Shown here piece by piece: positions 27,586 through 40,150 of a stretch of 64,000 bases of DNA (positions are counted from its first letter, which is position 1; each line of letters starts with the position of its first letter). The stretch spans positions 14,849,996-14,913,995 of the forward strand of contig OY756968.1 of assembly GCA_963580455.1 (NCBI GenBank), in the 5' to 3' direction. A program made the translations under genes and the position numbers. The DNA is from Euonymus europaeus. Its lineage: Eukaryota; Streptophyta; Magnoliopsida; Celastrales; Celastraceae. The notes below the pieces were generated by a model. That model saw only the letters and a list, made by a program, of their open reading frames with translations. It was not told the DNA's origin and ran no database searches.

Positions 27586-30500
27586 TGGAGGAGCTTTTAA
27601 CGGTTTTGTCCATTTGTCATAGAAATTTGGTGTTTCGGCATCGAAATAGTCTTGAAAGCTAAAACTCGTAAAATTTGACATAGAAGAACAATAAAAAGTG
27701 TACATTGAGCAACTTTGATGGTCCGAAGGTGCTCAACTCTCTCTATGGAGGAGCTTTTAACGGTTTTATCCATTTGTCATAGAAAGTTGGTGTTTCGGCA
27801 TCGAAATAGTCTAGGAAGCTTAAACTCGTAAAATTTGACATAGAAGAACAATAAAAAGTGTACATTAAGCAACTTTGATGGTCCGAAGTTGGTCAACTCT
27901 CTCTATGGAGGAGCTTTTAACTGTTTTGTCCATTTGTCATAGAAAGTTGGTGTTTTGGAATCGAAATAATCTAGGAAGCTTATACTCATAAAATTTGACA
28001 TATAAAAACAATAAAAATTGTACACTGAGCAACGTTGATGGTCCGAAGTTGCTCAACTCTCTCTATGGAGGAGCTTTTAACGGTTTTGTTCATTTGTCAT
28101 AGAAAGTTGGTGTTTTGGCATCGAAATAATCTATGTAGCTTATACTGGTAAAATTTTACATAGAAGAACAATAAAAAGTCTATCCCGAGCAACTTTAATC
28201 GTCCAAAATTGCTCAACTCTCTCTGTGGAGGAGCTTTTAACGGTTTTTTTCCATTTGTCATAGAAAGTTTGTGTTTTGGCATCGAAATAATCTAGGAAGC
28301 TTAAACTCGTAAAATTTGACATATAAGAACAATAAAAATTGTACATCGAGCAACTTTGATGGTCTGAAGTTGCTCAACTCTCTCTATGGAGGAGGTTTTA
28401 AAGGGTTTCGTCCATTTGTCATAGAAAGTTGGTGTTTTGGCATCGAAATAATCTATGAAGCTTATACTCCTAAAATTTCACATATAAGAACAATAAAAAG
28501 TGTACATTGAGCAACTTTGATGGTCCGAAGTTGCTCAACTCTCTCTATGGAGGAGCTTTTAACGATTTTGTCCCTTAGTCATAGAAATTTGGTGTTTTGG
28601 CATCGAAATAATCTATGAAGCTTATACTCATAAAATTTGACATATAAGAACAATAAAAATTGTACACCGAGCAACTTTGATGGTCCGAAGTTGATCAACT
28701 CTCTTATATGGAGGAGCTTTTACCGGTTTTGTCCATTTGTCATAGAAAGTTGGTGTTTTGGCATCGAAATAATCTATGAATCTTAAACTCGTAAAATTTG
28801 ACATATAGGAACAATAAAAATTGTACACCGAGCAACTTTGATTGTCCGAAGTTGCTCAACTCTCTCTATGGAGGAGCTTTTAACAGTTTCGTCCATTTGT
28901 GATAGAAAGTTGGTGTTTTGGCAACGAAATAATCTATGAAGCTTACACTCGTAAAATTTGACATATAAGAACAATAAAAATTTTACACTGAGCAACTTTG
29001 ATAATCCGAAGTTGCTCAACACTCTCTATGGAGGAGCTTTTAACGGTTTTGTCCGTTTATCATAGAAAGTTGGTGTTTTGGCATCGAAATAATCTAGGAA
29101 GCTTATACTCGTAAAATTTAACATAGAAGAACAATAAAAAGTGTACATAGGGCAATTTTGATGGACCGAAGTTGCTCAACACTCTCTATGGAGGAGCTTT
29201 TAACGGTTTTTTCGATTTGTCATAGAAAGTTGGTGATTTGGCATCGAAATAGTCTAGCAAGCTTATACTCGTAAAATTTGACATAGAAGAACAATAAAAA
29301 GTGTACATTGAGCAACTTTGATGGTCCGAAGTTGCTCAACACTCTCTATGGAGGAGCATTTCACGGTTTTGTCCATTTTTCATTGAAAGTTGGTGTTTTG
29401 GCATCGAAATAGTCTAGGAAGCTTATACTCTTAAAATTTGACATAGAAGAACAATAAAAAGTGTACATAGAGCGATTTTGATAGTCCAAAGTTGCTCAAC
29501 TCTCTCTATGGAGGAGCTTTTAACGGTTTTGTACGTTTGTCATAGAAAGTTGGTGTTTTGGCATCGAAATAGTCTAGGAAGCTTAAACTCGTAAAATTTG
29601 ACATAGAAGAACAATAAAAAGTGTACATTGAGCAACTTTGATGGTCCGAAGTTGCTCACCTCTCTTATATGGAGGAGGTTTTATCGGTTTTGTCAATTTG
29701 TCATAGAAAGTTGGTGTTTTGGCATCGAAATAATCTAGGAAGCCTATACTCGTAAAATTTGACATAGAAGAACAATAAAAAGTGTACATAGAGCAATTTT
29801 GATGGTCCAAAGTTGCTCAACTCTCTCTATGGAGGAGCTTTTAACGGTTTTGTCCATTTGTCATAGAAAGTTGGTGTTTCGACATCGAAATAGTCTAGGA
29901 AGCTTAAACTCGTAAAATTTGACATAGAAGAACATTAAAAAGTGTACATTGAGCAACTTTGATGGTCCGAAGTTGCTCAACTCTCTCTATGGAGGAGCTT
30001 TTAACGATTTTATCCATTTGTCATAGAAATTTGGTGTTTTGGCATCCAAATAATCTAGGAAGCTTATACTCATAAAATTTGACATTTAAGAACAATAAAA
30101 ATTGTACACCGAGCAACTTTGATGGTCCGAAGTTTCTCAACTCTCTTATTTGGAGGAGCTTTTATCGGTTTTGTCCATTTGTCATAGAAAGTTGATGTTT
30201 TGGCATCGAAATAATCTAGGAAGCTTATACTCGTAAAATTTGACATAGAAGAACAATAAGAAGTGTAAATAGAGCAATTTTGATGGTCCGAAGTTGCTCA
30301 ACTCTCTCTATGGAGGAGCTTTTAACGATTTCGTCCATTTGTGATAGAAAGTTGGTGTTTTGGCATCGAAATAATCTAGGAAGTTTATACTCGTAAAATT
30401 TGACATAGAAGAACAATAAAAAGTGTACGTAGAGCAATTTTGATGGTCCGAAGTTGCTCAACTCTCTCTATGGAGGAGCTTTTAACGGTTTTGTCCATAT

Positions 30501-30950
30501 CTCATTGAAAGTTGGTGTTTTGGCATCGAAATAATCTATGAATCTTAAACTCGTAAAATTGTACATATAAGAACAATAAAAATTGTACACCGAGCAACTT
30601 TGATGGTCCGAAGTTGCTCAACTGTCTCTATGGAGGAGCTTTTAAAGGTTTTGTCCATTTGTGATAGAAAGTTGGTGTTTTGGCATCGAAATAATCTATG
30701 ATGCTTATACTCGTAAAATTTGACATAGAAGAACAATAAAAAGTGTACATAGAGCAATTTTGATGTTCCGAAGTTGCTCAACTCAGTCTATGGAGGAGCT
30801 TTTAACGATTTCGTCCATTTGTGATAGAAAGTTGGTGTTTTGGCATCGAAATATTCTAGGAAGCTTATACTCGTAAAATTTGACATAGAAGAACAATAAA
30901 AAGTGTACATAGAGCAATTTTGAAGGTCTGAAGTTGCTCAACTCTCTCTT
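27586..30950. repeat. HOR block II copy 3 (21 monomers, 3365 bp)
   Basis: Differs from copy 2 at only a few positions by eye, such as ACTGTCTCTATGG near 30622 where copy 2 has ACTCTCTCTATGG, and AGAGCAATTTTGAAGG near 30912 where copy 2 has AGAGAAATTTTGAAGG. Similarity to the unit start ends near 30967. Confidence 0.9.
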
Positions 30951-33900
30951 TGGAGGAGCTTTTAACGATTTCGTCCATTTGTGATAGAAAGTTGGTGTTT
31001 TGGCATCGAAATAATCTAGGAAGCTTATACTCGTAAAATTTGATATAGAAGAACAATAAAAAGTGTACAGAGAGCAATTTTGATGGTCCGAAGTTGCTCA
31101 ACTCTCTCTATGGAGGAGCTTTTAACGGTTTTGTCCATTTCTCATAGAAAGTTGGTGTTTTGGCATCGAAATAATCTATGATTCTTAAACTCGTAGAATT
31201 TGACATATAAGAACAATAAAAATTGTACACCGAGCAACTTTGATGGTTCGAAGTTGGTCAACTCTCTCTATGGAAGAGCTTTTAACGGTTTTGTCGATTT
31301 GTCATAGAAAGTTGGTGTTTTGGCATCGAAATAATCTAGGAAGCTTATATTCGTAAAATTTGACATAGAAGAACAACAAAAAGTCTACATAGAGCAATTT
31401 TGATGGTCCGAAGTTGCTCAACTCTGTCTATGGAGAAGCTTTTAACGATTTCGTCCATTTGTGATAGAAAGTTGGTGTTTTGGCATTGAAATAATCTAGG
31501 AAGCTTAAACTCGTAAAATTTGACATATAAGAACAATAAAAATTGTACATCGAGCAACTTTGATGGTCCGAAGTTGCTCAGCTCCCTTTATGGAGGAACT
31601 TTTAACGGTTTTTTCTATTTGTCATAGAAAGTATGTCTTTTCGCATCGAAATAGTCTAGGAAGCTTATAATCTTAAAATTTGACATAGAAGAACAATAAA
31701 AAGTGTACATAGAGCAATTTTGATAGTCCGAAGTTGCTCAACTCTCTCTATGGAGGAGCTTTTAACGGTTTTGTCCGTTTGTCATAGAAAGTTGGTGTTT
31801 TGGCATCGAAATAGTCTGGGAAGCTTATACTCTTAAAATTTGACATAGAAGAACAATAAAAAGTGTACATTGAGCAACTTTGATAGTCCGAAGTTGCTCA
31901 ACTCTCTCTACGGAGGAGCTTTTAACGGTTTTGTTCATTTGTCATATAAAGTTGGTGTTTTGGCATCGAAATAATCTATGAAGCTTATACTGGTAAAATT
32001 TTACATAGAAGAACAATAAAAAGTCTATCCCGAGCAACTTTAATCGTCCAAAATTGCTCAATTCTCTCTATGGAGGAGCTTTTAACGGTTTTGTCCATTT
32101 GTCATAGAAATTTGGTGTTTTGGCATCGAAATAATCTATGAAGCTTATACTCCTAAAATTTGACATATAAGAACAATAAAAATTGTGCACCGAGCAACTT
32201 TGATGGTCCGAAGTTGCTCAACTCTCTTATATGGAGGAGCTTTTATCGGTTTTGTCCATTTGTCATAGAAAGTTGGTGTTTTGGCATCGAAATAATCTAG
32301 GAAGCTTATACTCGTAAAATTTGACCTAGAAGAACAATAAAAAGTGTATATTGAGCAACTTTGATGGTCCGAAGTTGCTCAACCCTCTCTATGGAGGAGC
32401 TTTTAACGATTTTGTTTCTTTGTCATAGAAAGTTGGTGTTTTGGCATCGAAATAATCTAGGAAGCTTATACTCATAAAATTTGACATATAAGAACAATAA
32501 AAATTATACACTGAGCAACGTTGATGGTCCGAAGTTGCTCAACTCTCTCTATGGAGGAGCTTTTAACGGTTTTGCTCATTTGTCATAGAAAGTTGGTGTT
32601 TTGGCATCGAAATAATCTATTAAGCTTATACTGATAAAATTTTACATAGAAAAACAATAAAAAGTCTATCCCGAGCAACGTTAATCGTCCAAAATTGCTC
32701 AACTCTCTCTATGGAGGAGCTTTTAACGGTTTTGTCCATTTGTCATAGAAAGTTTGTGTTTTGGCATCGAAATAATCTAGGAAGCTTAAACTCGTAAAAT
32801 TTGACATATAAGAACAATAAAAATTGTACATCGAGCAACTTTGATGGTCCGAAGTTGCTCGGCTCCCTTTATGGAGGAACTTTTAACGGTTTTTTCCATT
32901 TGTCATAGAAAGTATGTGTTTTGGCATCGAAATAATCTAGGAAGCTTATACTCTTAAAATTTGACATAGAAGAACAATAAAAAGTGTACAAAGAGCAATT
33001 TTGATAGTCCGAAGTTGCTCAACTCTCTCTATGGAGGAGCTTTTAACGGTTTTGTCCGTTTGTCATAGAAAGTTAGTGTTATGGCATCGAAATAGTCTGG
33101 GAAGCTTAAACTCGTAAAATTTGACATAGAAGAACAATAAAAAGTGTACATTGAGCAACTTTGATAGTCCTAAGTTGGTCAACTCTCTCTATGGAGGAGC
33201 TTTTAACGGTTTTGTCCGTTTATCATAGAAAGTTGGTGTTTTGGCATCGAAATAATCTAGGAAGCTTATACTCGTAAAATTTAACATAGAAGAACAATAA
33301 AAAGTGTACATAGGGCAATTTTGATGGACCGAAGTTGCTCAACACTCTCTATGGAGGAGCTTTTAACGGTTTTTTCGATTTGTCATAGAAAGTTGGTGAT
33401 TTGGCATCGAAATAGTCTAGAAAGCTTATACTCGTAAAATTTGACATAGAAGAACAATAAAAAGTGTACGTAGAGCAATTTTGATGGTCCGAAGTTGCTC
33501 AACTCTCTCTATGGAGGAGCTTTTAACGGTTTTGTCCATATCTCATAGAAAGTTGGTGTTTTGGCATCGAAATAATCTATGAATCTTAAACTCGTAAAAT
33601 TTGACATAGAAAAACAATAAAAAGTGTACGTTGAGCAACTTTGATGGTCCGAAGTTGCTCAACTCTCTCTACGGAGGAGCTTTTAATGGTTCTGTCCGTT
33701 TATCATTGAAAGTTAGTGTTTTGGCATCGAAATAGTCTAGGAAGCTTAAACTCGTAAAATTTGACATAGAAGAACAATAAAAAGTGTATATTGAGCAACT
33801 TTGATGGTCCGAAGTTGGTCAACTCTCTCTATGGAGGAGCTTTTAACTGTTTTGTCCATTTTTCATAGAAAGTTGGTGTTTTCGCATCGAAATAATCTAG

Positions 33901-34740
33901 GAAGCTTATATTCTTAAAATTTGACATATAAGAACAATAAAAATTGTACACTGAGCAACGTTGATGGTCCGAAGTTGCTCAACTCTCTCTACGGAGGAGC
34001 TTTTAACGGTTTTGTTCATTTGTCATATAAAGTTGGTGTTTTGGCATCGAAATAATCTATGAAGCTTATACTGGTAAAATTTTACATAGAAGAACAATAA
34101 AAAGTCTATCCCGAGCAACTTTAATCGTCCAAAATTGCTCAATTCTCTCTATGGAGGAGCTTTTAACGGTTTTGTCCATTTGTCATAGAAAGTTTGTGTT
34201 TTGGCATCGAAATAATCTAGGAACCTTAAACTCGTAAAATTTGACATATAAGAACAATAAAAATTGTACATCGAGCAACTTTGATGGTTCGAAGTTGCTC
34301 AACTCTCTCTATGGAGGAGCTTTTAAAGGGTTTCGTCCATTTGTCATAGAAAGTTGGTGTTTTGGCATCGAAATAATCTAGGAAGCTTATATTCGTAAAA
34401 TTTGACATAGAAGAACAATAAAAAGTCTACATAGAGCAATTTTGATAGTCTGAAGTTGCTCAACTCTCTCTATGGAGGAATTTTTAACGGTTTTGTCCGT
34501 TTGTCATAGAAAGTTGGTGTTTTGGCATCGAAATAGTCTGGGAAGCTTAAACTCGTAAAATTTGACATAGAAGAACAATAAAAAGTGTACATTGAGCAAC
34601 TTTGATGGTCCTAAGTTGGTCAACTCTCTCTATGGAGGAGCTTTTAACGGTTTTGTCCGTTTATCATAGAAAGTTGGTGTTTTGGCATCGAAATAATTTA
34701 GGAAGCTTATACTCGTAAAATTTAACATAGAAGAACAATA
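30951..34740. repeat. Satellite segment without a clear HOR
   Basis: About 24 monomers mixing variants of blocks I, II and III: the AACAACAAAAAGTCTAC monomer near 31370, TCTATCCCGAGCAAC monomers near 32030, 32665 and 34107, and a two-monomer stretch near 33205-33420 identical in its marks to the patch in block II copies 2 and 3. No repeat longer than a few monomers was found inside it. Confidence 0.8.
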
Positions 34741-36307
34741 AAAATTGTACACCGAGCAACTTTGATGGTCCGAAGTTGCTCAACTCTCTTATATGGAGGA
34801 GGTTTTATCGGTTTTGTCAATTTGTCATAGAAAGTTGGTGTTTTGGCATCGAAATAATCTAGGAAGCTTATACTCGTAAAATTTGACATAGAAGAACAAT
34901 AAAAAGTATACATAGAGCAATTTTGATGGTCCAAAGTTGCTCAACTCTCTCTATGGAGGAGCTTTTAACGGTTTGGTCCATTTGTCATAGAAAGTTGGTG
35001 TTTCGACATCGAAATAGTCTAGGAAGCTTAAACTCATAAAATTTGACATAGAAGAACAATAAAAAGTGTACATTGAGCAACTTTGATGGTCCGAAGTTGG
35101 TCAACTCTCTCTATGGAGGAGCTTTTAACGGTTTTGTCCATTTGTCATAGAAAGTTGGTGTTTTGGCATCGAAATAATTTAGGAAGCTTATACTCATAAA
35201 ATTTGACATATAAGAACAATAAAAATTGTACACCGAGCAACGTCGATGGTCCGAAGTTGCTCAACTCTCTCTATCGAGGAGCTTTTAACGGTTTTGTCCA
35301 TTTCTCATAGAAAGTTGGTGTTTTGGCATCGAAATAATCTATGAAGTTTATACTCGTAAAATTTTACATAGAAGAACAATAAAAAGTCTATCCGGAGCAA
35401 CATTAATCGTCCAAAGTTGCTCAACTCTCTCTATGGAGGAGCTTTTAACGGTTTTGTCCATTTGTCATAGAAAGTTGGTGTTTTGTCATCGAAATAATCT
35501 ATGAAGCTTGAACTCGTAAAATTTTACATAGAAGAACAATAAAAAGTCTATCCGGAGCAACTTTAATCGTCCGAAGTTGCTCAACTCTCTCTATGGAGGA
35601 GCTTTTAACGGTTTTGTCGATTTGTCATAGAAAGTTGGTGTTTCGGCATCGAAATAATCTAGGAAGCTTATATTCGTAAAATTTCACATAGAAGAACAAT
35701 AAAAAGTCTACATAGAGCAATTTTGATGGTCCGAAGTTGCTCAACTCTGTCTATGGAGGAGCTTTTAACGATTTCGTCCATTTGTGATAGAAAGTTGGTG
35801 TTTTGGCATTGAAATAATCTAGGAAGCTTAAACTCGTAAAATTTGACATATAAGAACAATAAAAATTGTACATCGAGCAACTTTGATGGTCCGAAGTTGC
35901 TCAGCTCCCTTTATGGAGGAACTTTTAACGGTTTTTTCCATTTGTCATAGAAAGTATGTGTTTTGGCATCGAAATAATCTAGGAAGCTTATATTCGTAAA
36001 ATTTGACATAGAAGAACAATAAAAAGTGTACATCGAGCAACTTTGATGGTCCTAAGTTGCTCAGCTCTCTCTATGGAGGAGCTTTTAACGGTTTTGTCCA
36101 TTTTTCATAGAAAGTTGGTGTTTTGGCATCGAAATAATCTAGGAAGCTTATACTCATAAAATTTGACGTAGAAGAACAATAAAAAGTGTACATTGAGCAA
36201 CTTTGATGGTCCTAAGTTGGTCAACTCTCTCTATGAAGGAGCTTTTAACGGTTTTGTCCGTTTATCATAGAAAGTTGGTGTTTTGGCATCGAAATAATCT
36301 AGGAAGC
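34741..36307. repeat. HOR block III leading partial unit
   Basis: Matches 38264 onward with an offset of 3523 bp (22 monomers), including TCTATCCGGAGCAAC monomers, GTGTTTTGTCATCG and AGCTTGAACTCG. Farther right the offset grows to 3843 because of a 320-bp duplication in the next unit. Confidence 0.82.
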
Positions 36308-39300
36308 TTATACTCGTAAAATTTGACGTAGAAGAACAATAAAAAGTGTATATTGAGCAACTTTGATGGTCCGAAGTTGCTCAACTCTCTCTATGGAGGA
36401 GCTTTTAACGATTTTGTCCCTTTGTCGTAGTAATTTGGTGTTTTGGCATCGAAATAATCTATGAAGCTTATACTCATAAAATTTGCATATAAGAACAATA
36501 AAAATTGTACACCGAGCAACTTTGATGGTCCGAAGTTGCTCAACTCTCTTATATGGAGGAGCTTTTATCGGTTTTGTCCATTTGTCATAGAAAGTTGGTG
36601 TTTTGGCATCGAAATAATCTAGGAAGCTTATACTCATAAAATTTGACATATAAGAACAATAAAAATTGTACATAGAGCAATTTTGATGGTCCGAAGTTGC
36701 TCAACTCTCTCTATGGAGGAGCTTTTAACGGTTTTGTCTATTTGTCATAGAAAGTTAGTGTTTTGGCATCGAAATAATCTAGGAAGCTTATACTCATAAA
36801 ATTTGACATATAAGAACAATAAAAATTGTACACCGAGCAACGTCGATGGTCCGAAGTTGCTCAACTCTCTCTATGGAGGAGCTTTTAACGGTTTTGTCCA
36901 TTTGTCATAGAAAGTTGGTGTTTTGGCATCGAAATAATCTATGAAGCTTATACTCGTAAAATTTTACATAGAAGAACAATAAAAAGTCTATCCGGAGCAA
37001 CTTTAATCGTCCGAAGTTGCTCAAATCTCTCTATGGAGGAGCTTTTAACAGTTTTGTCCATTTGTCATAGAAAGTTGGTGTTTCGACATCGAAATAGTCT
37101 AGGAAGCTTAAACTCGTAAAATTTGACCTATAAGAACACTAAAAATAGTACATCGAGCAACCTTGATGGTCCGAAGTTGCTCCACTCTCTCTATGGAGGA
37201 GCTTTTAAAGGGTTTCGTCCATTTGTCATAGAAAGTTGGTGTTTTGGCATCGAAATAATCTATGAAGCTTATACTCCTAAAATTTCACATATAAGAACAA
37301 TAAAAAGTGTACACCGAGCAACTTTGATGGTCCGAAGTTGCTCAACTCTCTCTATGGAGGAGCTTTTAACGATTTTATCCATTTGTCATAGAAATTTGGT
37401 GTTTTGGCATCCAAATAATCTAGGAAGCTTATACTCATAAAATTTGACATTTAAGAACAATAAAAATTGTACACCGAGCAACTTTGATGGTCCGAAGTTT
37501 CTCAACTCTCTTATTTGGAGGAGCTTTTATCGGTTTTGTCCATTTGTCATAGAAAGTTGATGTTTTGGCATCGAAATAATCTAGGAAGCTTATACTCGTA
37601 AAATTTGACATAGAAGAACAATAAGAAGTGTAAATAGAGCAATTTTGATGGTCCGAAGTTGCTCAACTCTCTCTATGGAGGAGCTTTTAACGATTTCGTC
37701 CATTTGTGATAGAAAGTTGTTGTTTTGGCATCGAAATAATCTAGGAAGTTTATACTCGTAAAATTTGACATAGAAGAACAATAAAAAGTGTACGTAGAGC
37801 AATTTTGATGGTCCGAAGTTGCTCAACTCTCTCTATGGAGGAGCTTTTAATGGTTTTGTCCATATCTCATTGAAAGTTGGTGTTTTGTCATCGAAATAAT
37901 CTATGAATCTTAAACTCGTAAAATTGTACATATAAGAACAATAAAAATTGTACACCGAGGAACTTTGATGGTCCGAAGTTGCTCAACTCTCTCTATGGAG
38001 GAGCTTTTAAAGGTTTTGTCCATTTGTGATAGAAAGTTGGTGTTTTGGCATCGAAATAATCTATGAAGCTTATACTCGTAAAATTTGACATAGAAGAACA
38101 ATAAAAAGTGTACAAAGAGCAATTTTGATGGTCCGAAGTTGCTCAACTCTGTCTATGGAGGAGCTTTTAACGATTTCGTCCATTTGTGATAGAAAGTTGT
38201 TGTTTTGGCATTGAAATAATCTAGGAAGCTTAAACTCGTAAAATTTGACATATAAGAACAATAAAAATTGTACACCGAGCAACTTTGATGGTCCGAAGTT
38301 GCTCAACTCTCTTATATGGAGGAGGTTTTATCGGTTTTGTCAATTTGTCATAGAAAGTTGGTGTTTTGGCATCGAAATAATCTAGGAAGCTTATACTCGT
38401 AAAATTTGACATAGAAGAACAATAAAAAGTATACATAGAGCAATTTTGATGGTCCAAAGTTGCTCAACTCTCTCTATGGAGGAGCTTTTAACGGTTTGGT
38501 CCATTTGTCATAGAAAGTTGGTGTTTCGACATCGAAATAGTCTAGGAAGCTTAAACTCGTAAAATTTGACATAGAAGAACAATAAAAAGTGTACATTGAG
38601 CAACTTTGATGGTCCGAAGTTGGTCAACTCTCTCTATGGAGGAGCTTTTAACGGTTTTGTCCATTTGTCATAGAAAGTTGGTGTTTTGGCATCGAAATAA
38701 TTTAGGAAGCTTATACTCATAAAATTTGACATATAAGAACAATAAAAATTGTACACCGAGCAACGTCGATGGTCCGAAGTTGCTCAACTCTCTCTATGGA
38801 GGAGCTTTTAACGGTTTTGTCCATTTCTCATAGAAAGTTGGTGTTTTGGCATCGAAATAATCTATGAAGTTTATACTCGTAAAATTTTACATAGAAGAAC
38901 AATAAAAAGTCTATCCGGAGCAACATTAATCGTCCAAAGTTGCTCAACTCTCTCTATGGAGGAGCTTTTAACGGTTTTGTCCATTTGTCATAGAAAGTTG
39001 GTGTTTTGTCATCGAAATAATCTATGAAGCTTGAACTCGTAAAATTTTACATAGAAGAACAATAAAAAGTCTATCCGGAGCAACTTTAATCGTCCGAAGT
39101 TGCTCAACTCTCTCTATGGAGGAGCTTTTAACGGTTTTGTCGATTTGTCATAGAAAGTTGGTGTTTTGGCATCGAAATAATCTAGGAAGCTTATATTCGT
39201 AAAATTTCACATAGAAGAACAATAAAAAGTCTACATAGAGCAATTTTGATGGTCCGAAGTTGCTCAACTCTGTCTATGGAGGAGCTTTTAACGATTTCGT

Positions 39301-40150
39301 CCATTTGTGATAGAAAGTTGGTGTTTTGTCATCGAAATAATCTATGAAGCTTGAACTCGTAAAATTTTACATAGAAGAACAATAAAAAGTCTATCCGGAG
39401 CAACTTTAATCGTCCGAAGTTGCTCAACTCTCTCTATGGAGGAGCTTTTAACGGTTTTGTCGATTTGTCATAGAAAGTTGGTGTTTTGGCATCGAAATAA
39501 TCTAGGAAGCTTATATTCGTAAAATTTCACATAGAAGAACAATAAAAAGTCTACATAGAGCAATTTTGATGGTCCGAAGTTGCTCAACTCTGTCTATGGA
39601 GGAGCTTTTAACGATTTCGTCCATTTGTGATAGAAAGTTGGTGTTTTGGCATTGAAATAATCTAGGAAGCTTAAACTCGTAAAATTTGACATATAAGAAC
39701 AATAAAAATTGTACATCGAGCAACTTTGATGGTCCGAAGTTGCTCAGCTCCCTTTATGGAGGAACTTTTAACGGTTTTTTCCATTTGTCATAGAAAGTAT
39801 GTGTTTTGGCATCGAAATAATCTAGGAAGCTTATATTCGTAAAATTTGACATAGAAGAACAATAAAAAGTGTACATCGAGCAACTTTGATGGTCCTAAGT
39901 TGCTCAGCTCTCTCTATGGAGGAGCTTTTAACGGTTTTGTCCATTTTCCATAGAAAGTTGGTGTTTTGGCATCGAAATAATCTAGGAAGCTTATACTCAT
40001 AAAATTTGACGTAGAAGAACAATAAAAAGTGTACATTGAGCAACTTTGATGGTCCTAAGTTGGTCAACTCTCTCTATGAAGGAGCTTTTAACGGTTTTGT
40101 CCGTTTATCATAGAAAGTTGGTGTTTTGGCATCGAAATAATCTAGGAAGC
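36308..40150. repeat. HOR block III unit 1 (24 monomers, 3843 bp)
   Basis: The phase is set by the monomer with TTTGACGTAGAAG and GTGTATATTGAGCAAC, present again at 40151, 44315 and 47359. It contains an internal 320-bp tandem duplication (39001-39640), which turns the 3523-bp period into 3843 bp. Confidence 0.85.
39001..39640. repeat. 320-bp (two-monomer) tandem duplication
   Basis: Positions 39001-39320 and 39321-39640 both start GTGTTTTGTCATCGAAATAA, pass AGCTTGAACTCG and TCTATCCGGAGCAAC, and include a monomer with TTTCACATAGAAG and CTCTGTCTATGG. The corresponding part of the upstream unit (about 35480) has a single copy. Confidence 0.85.
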
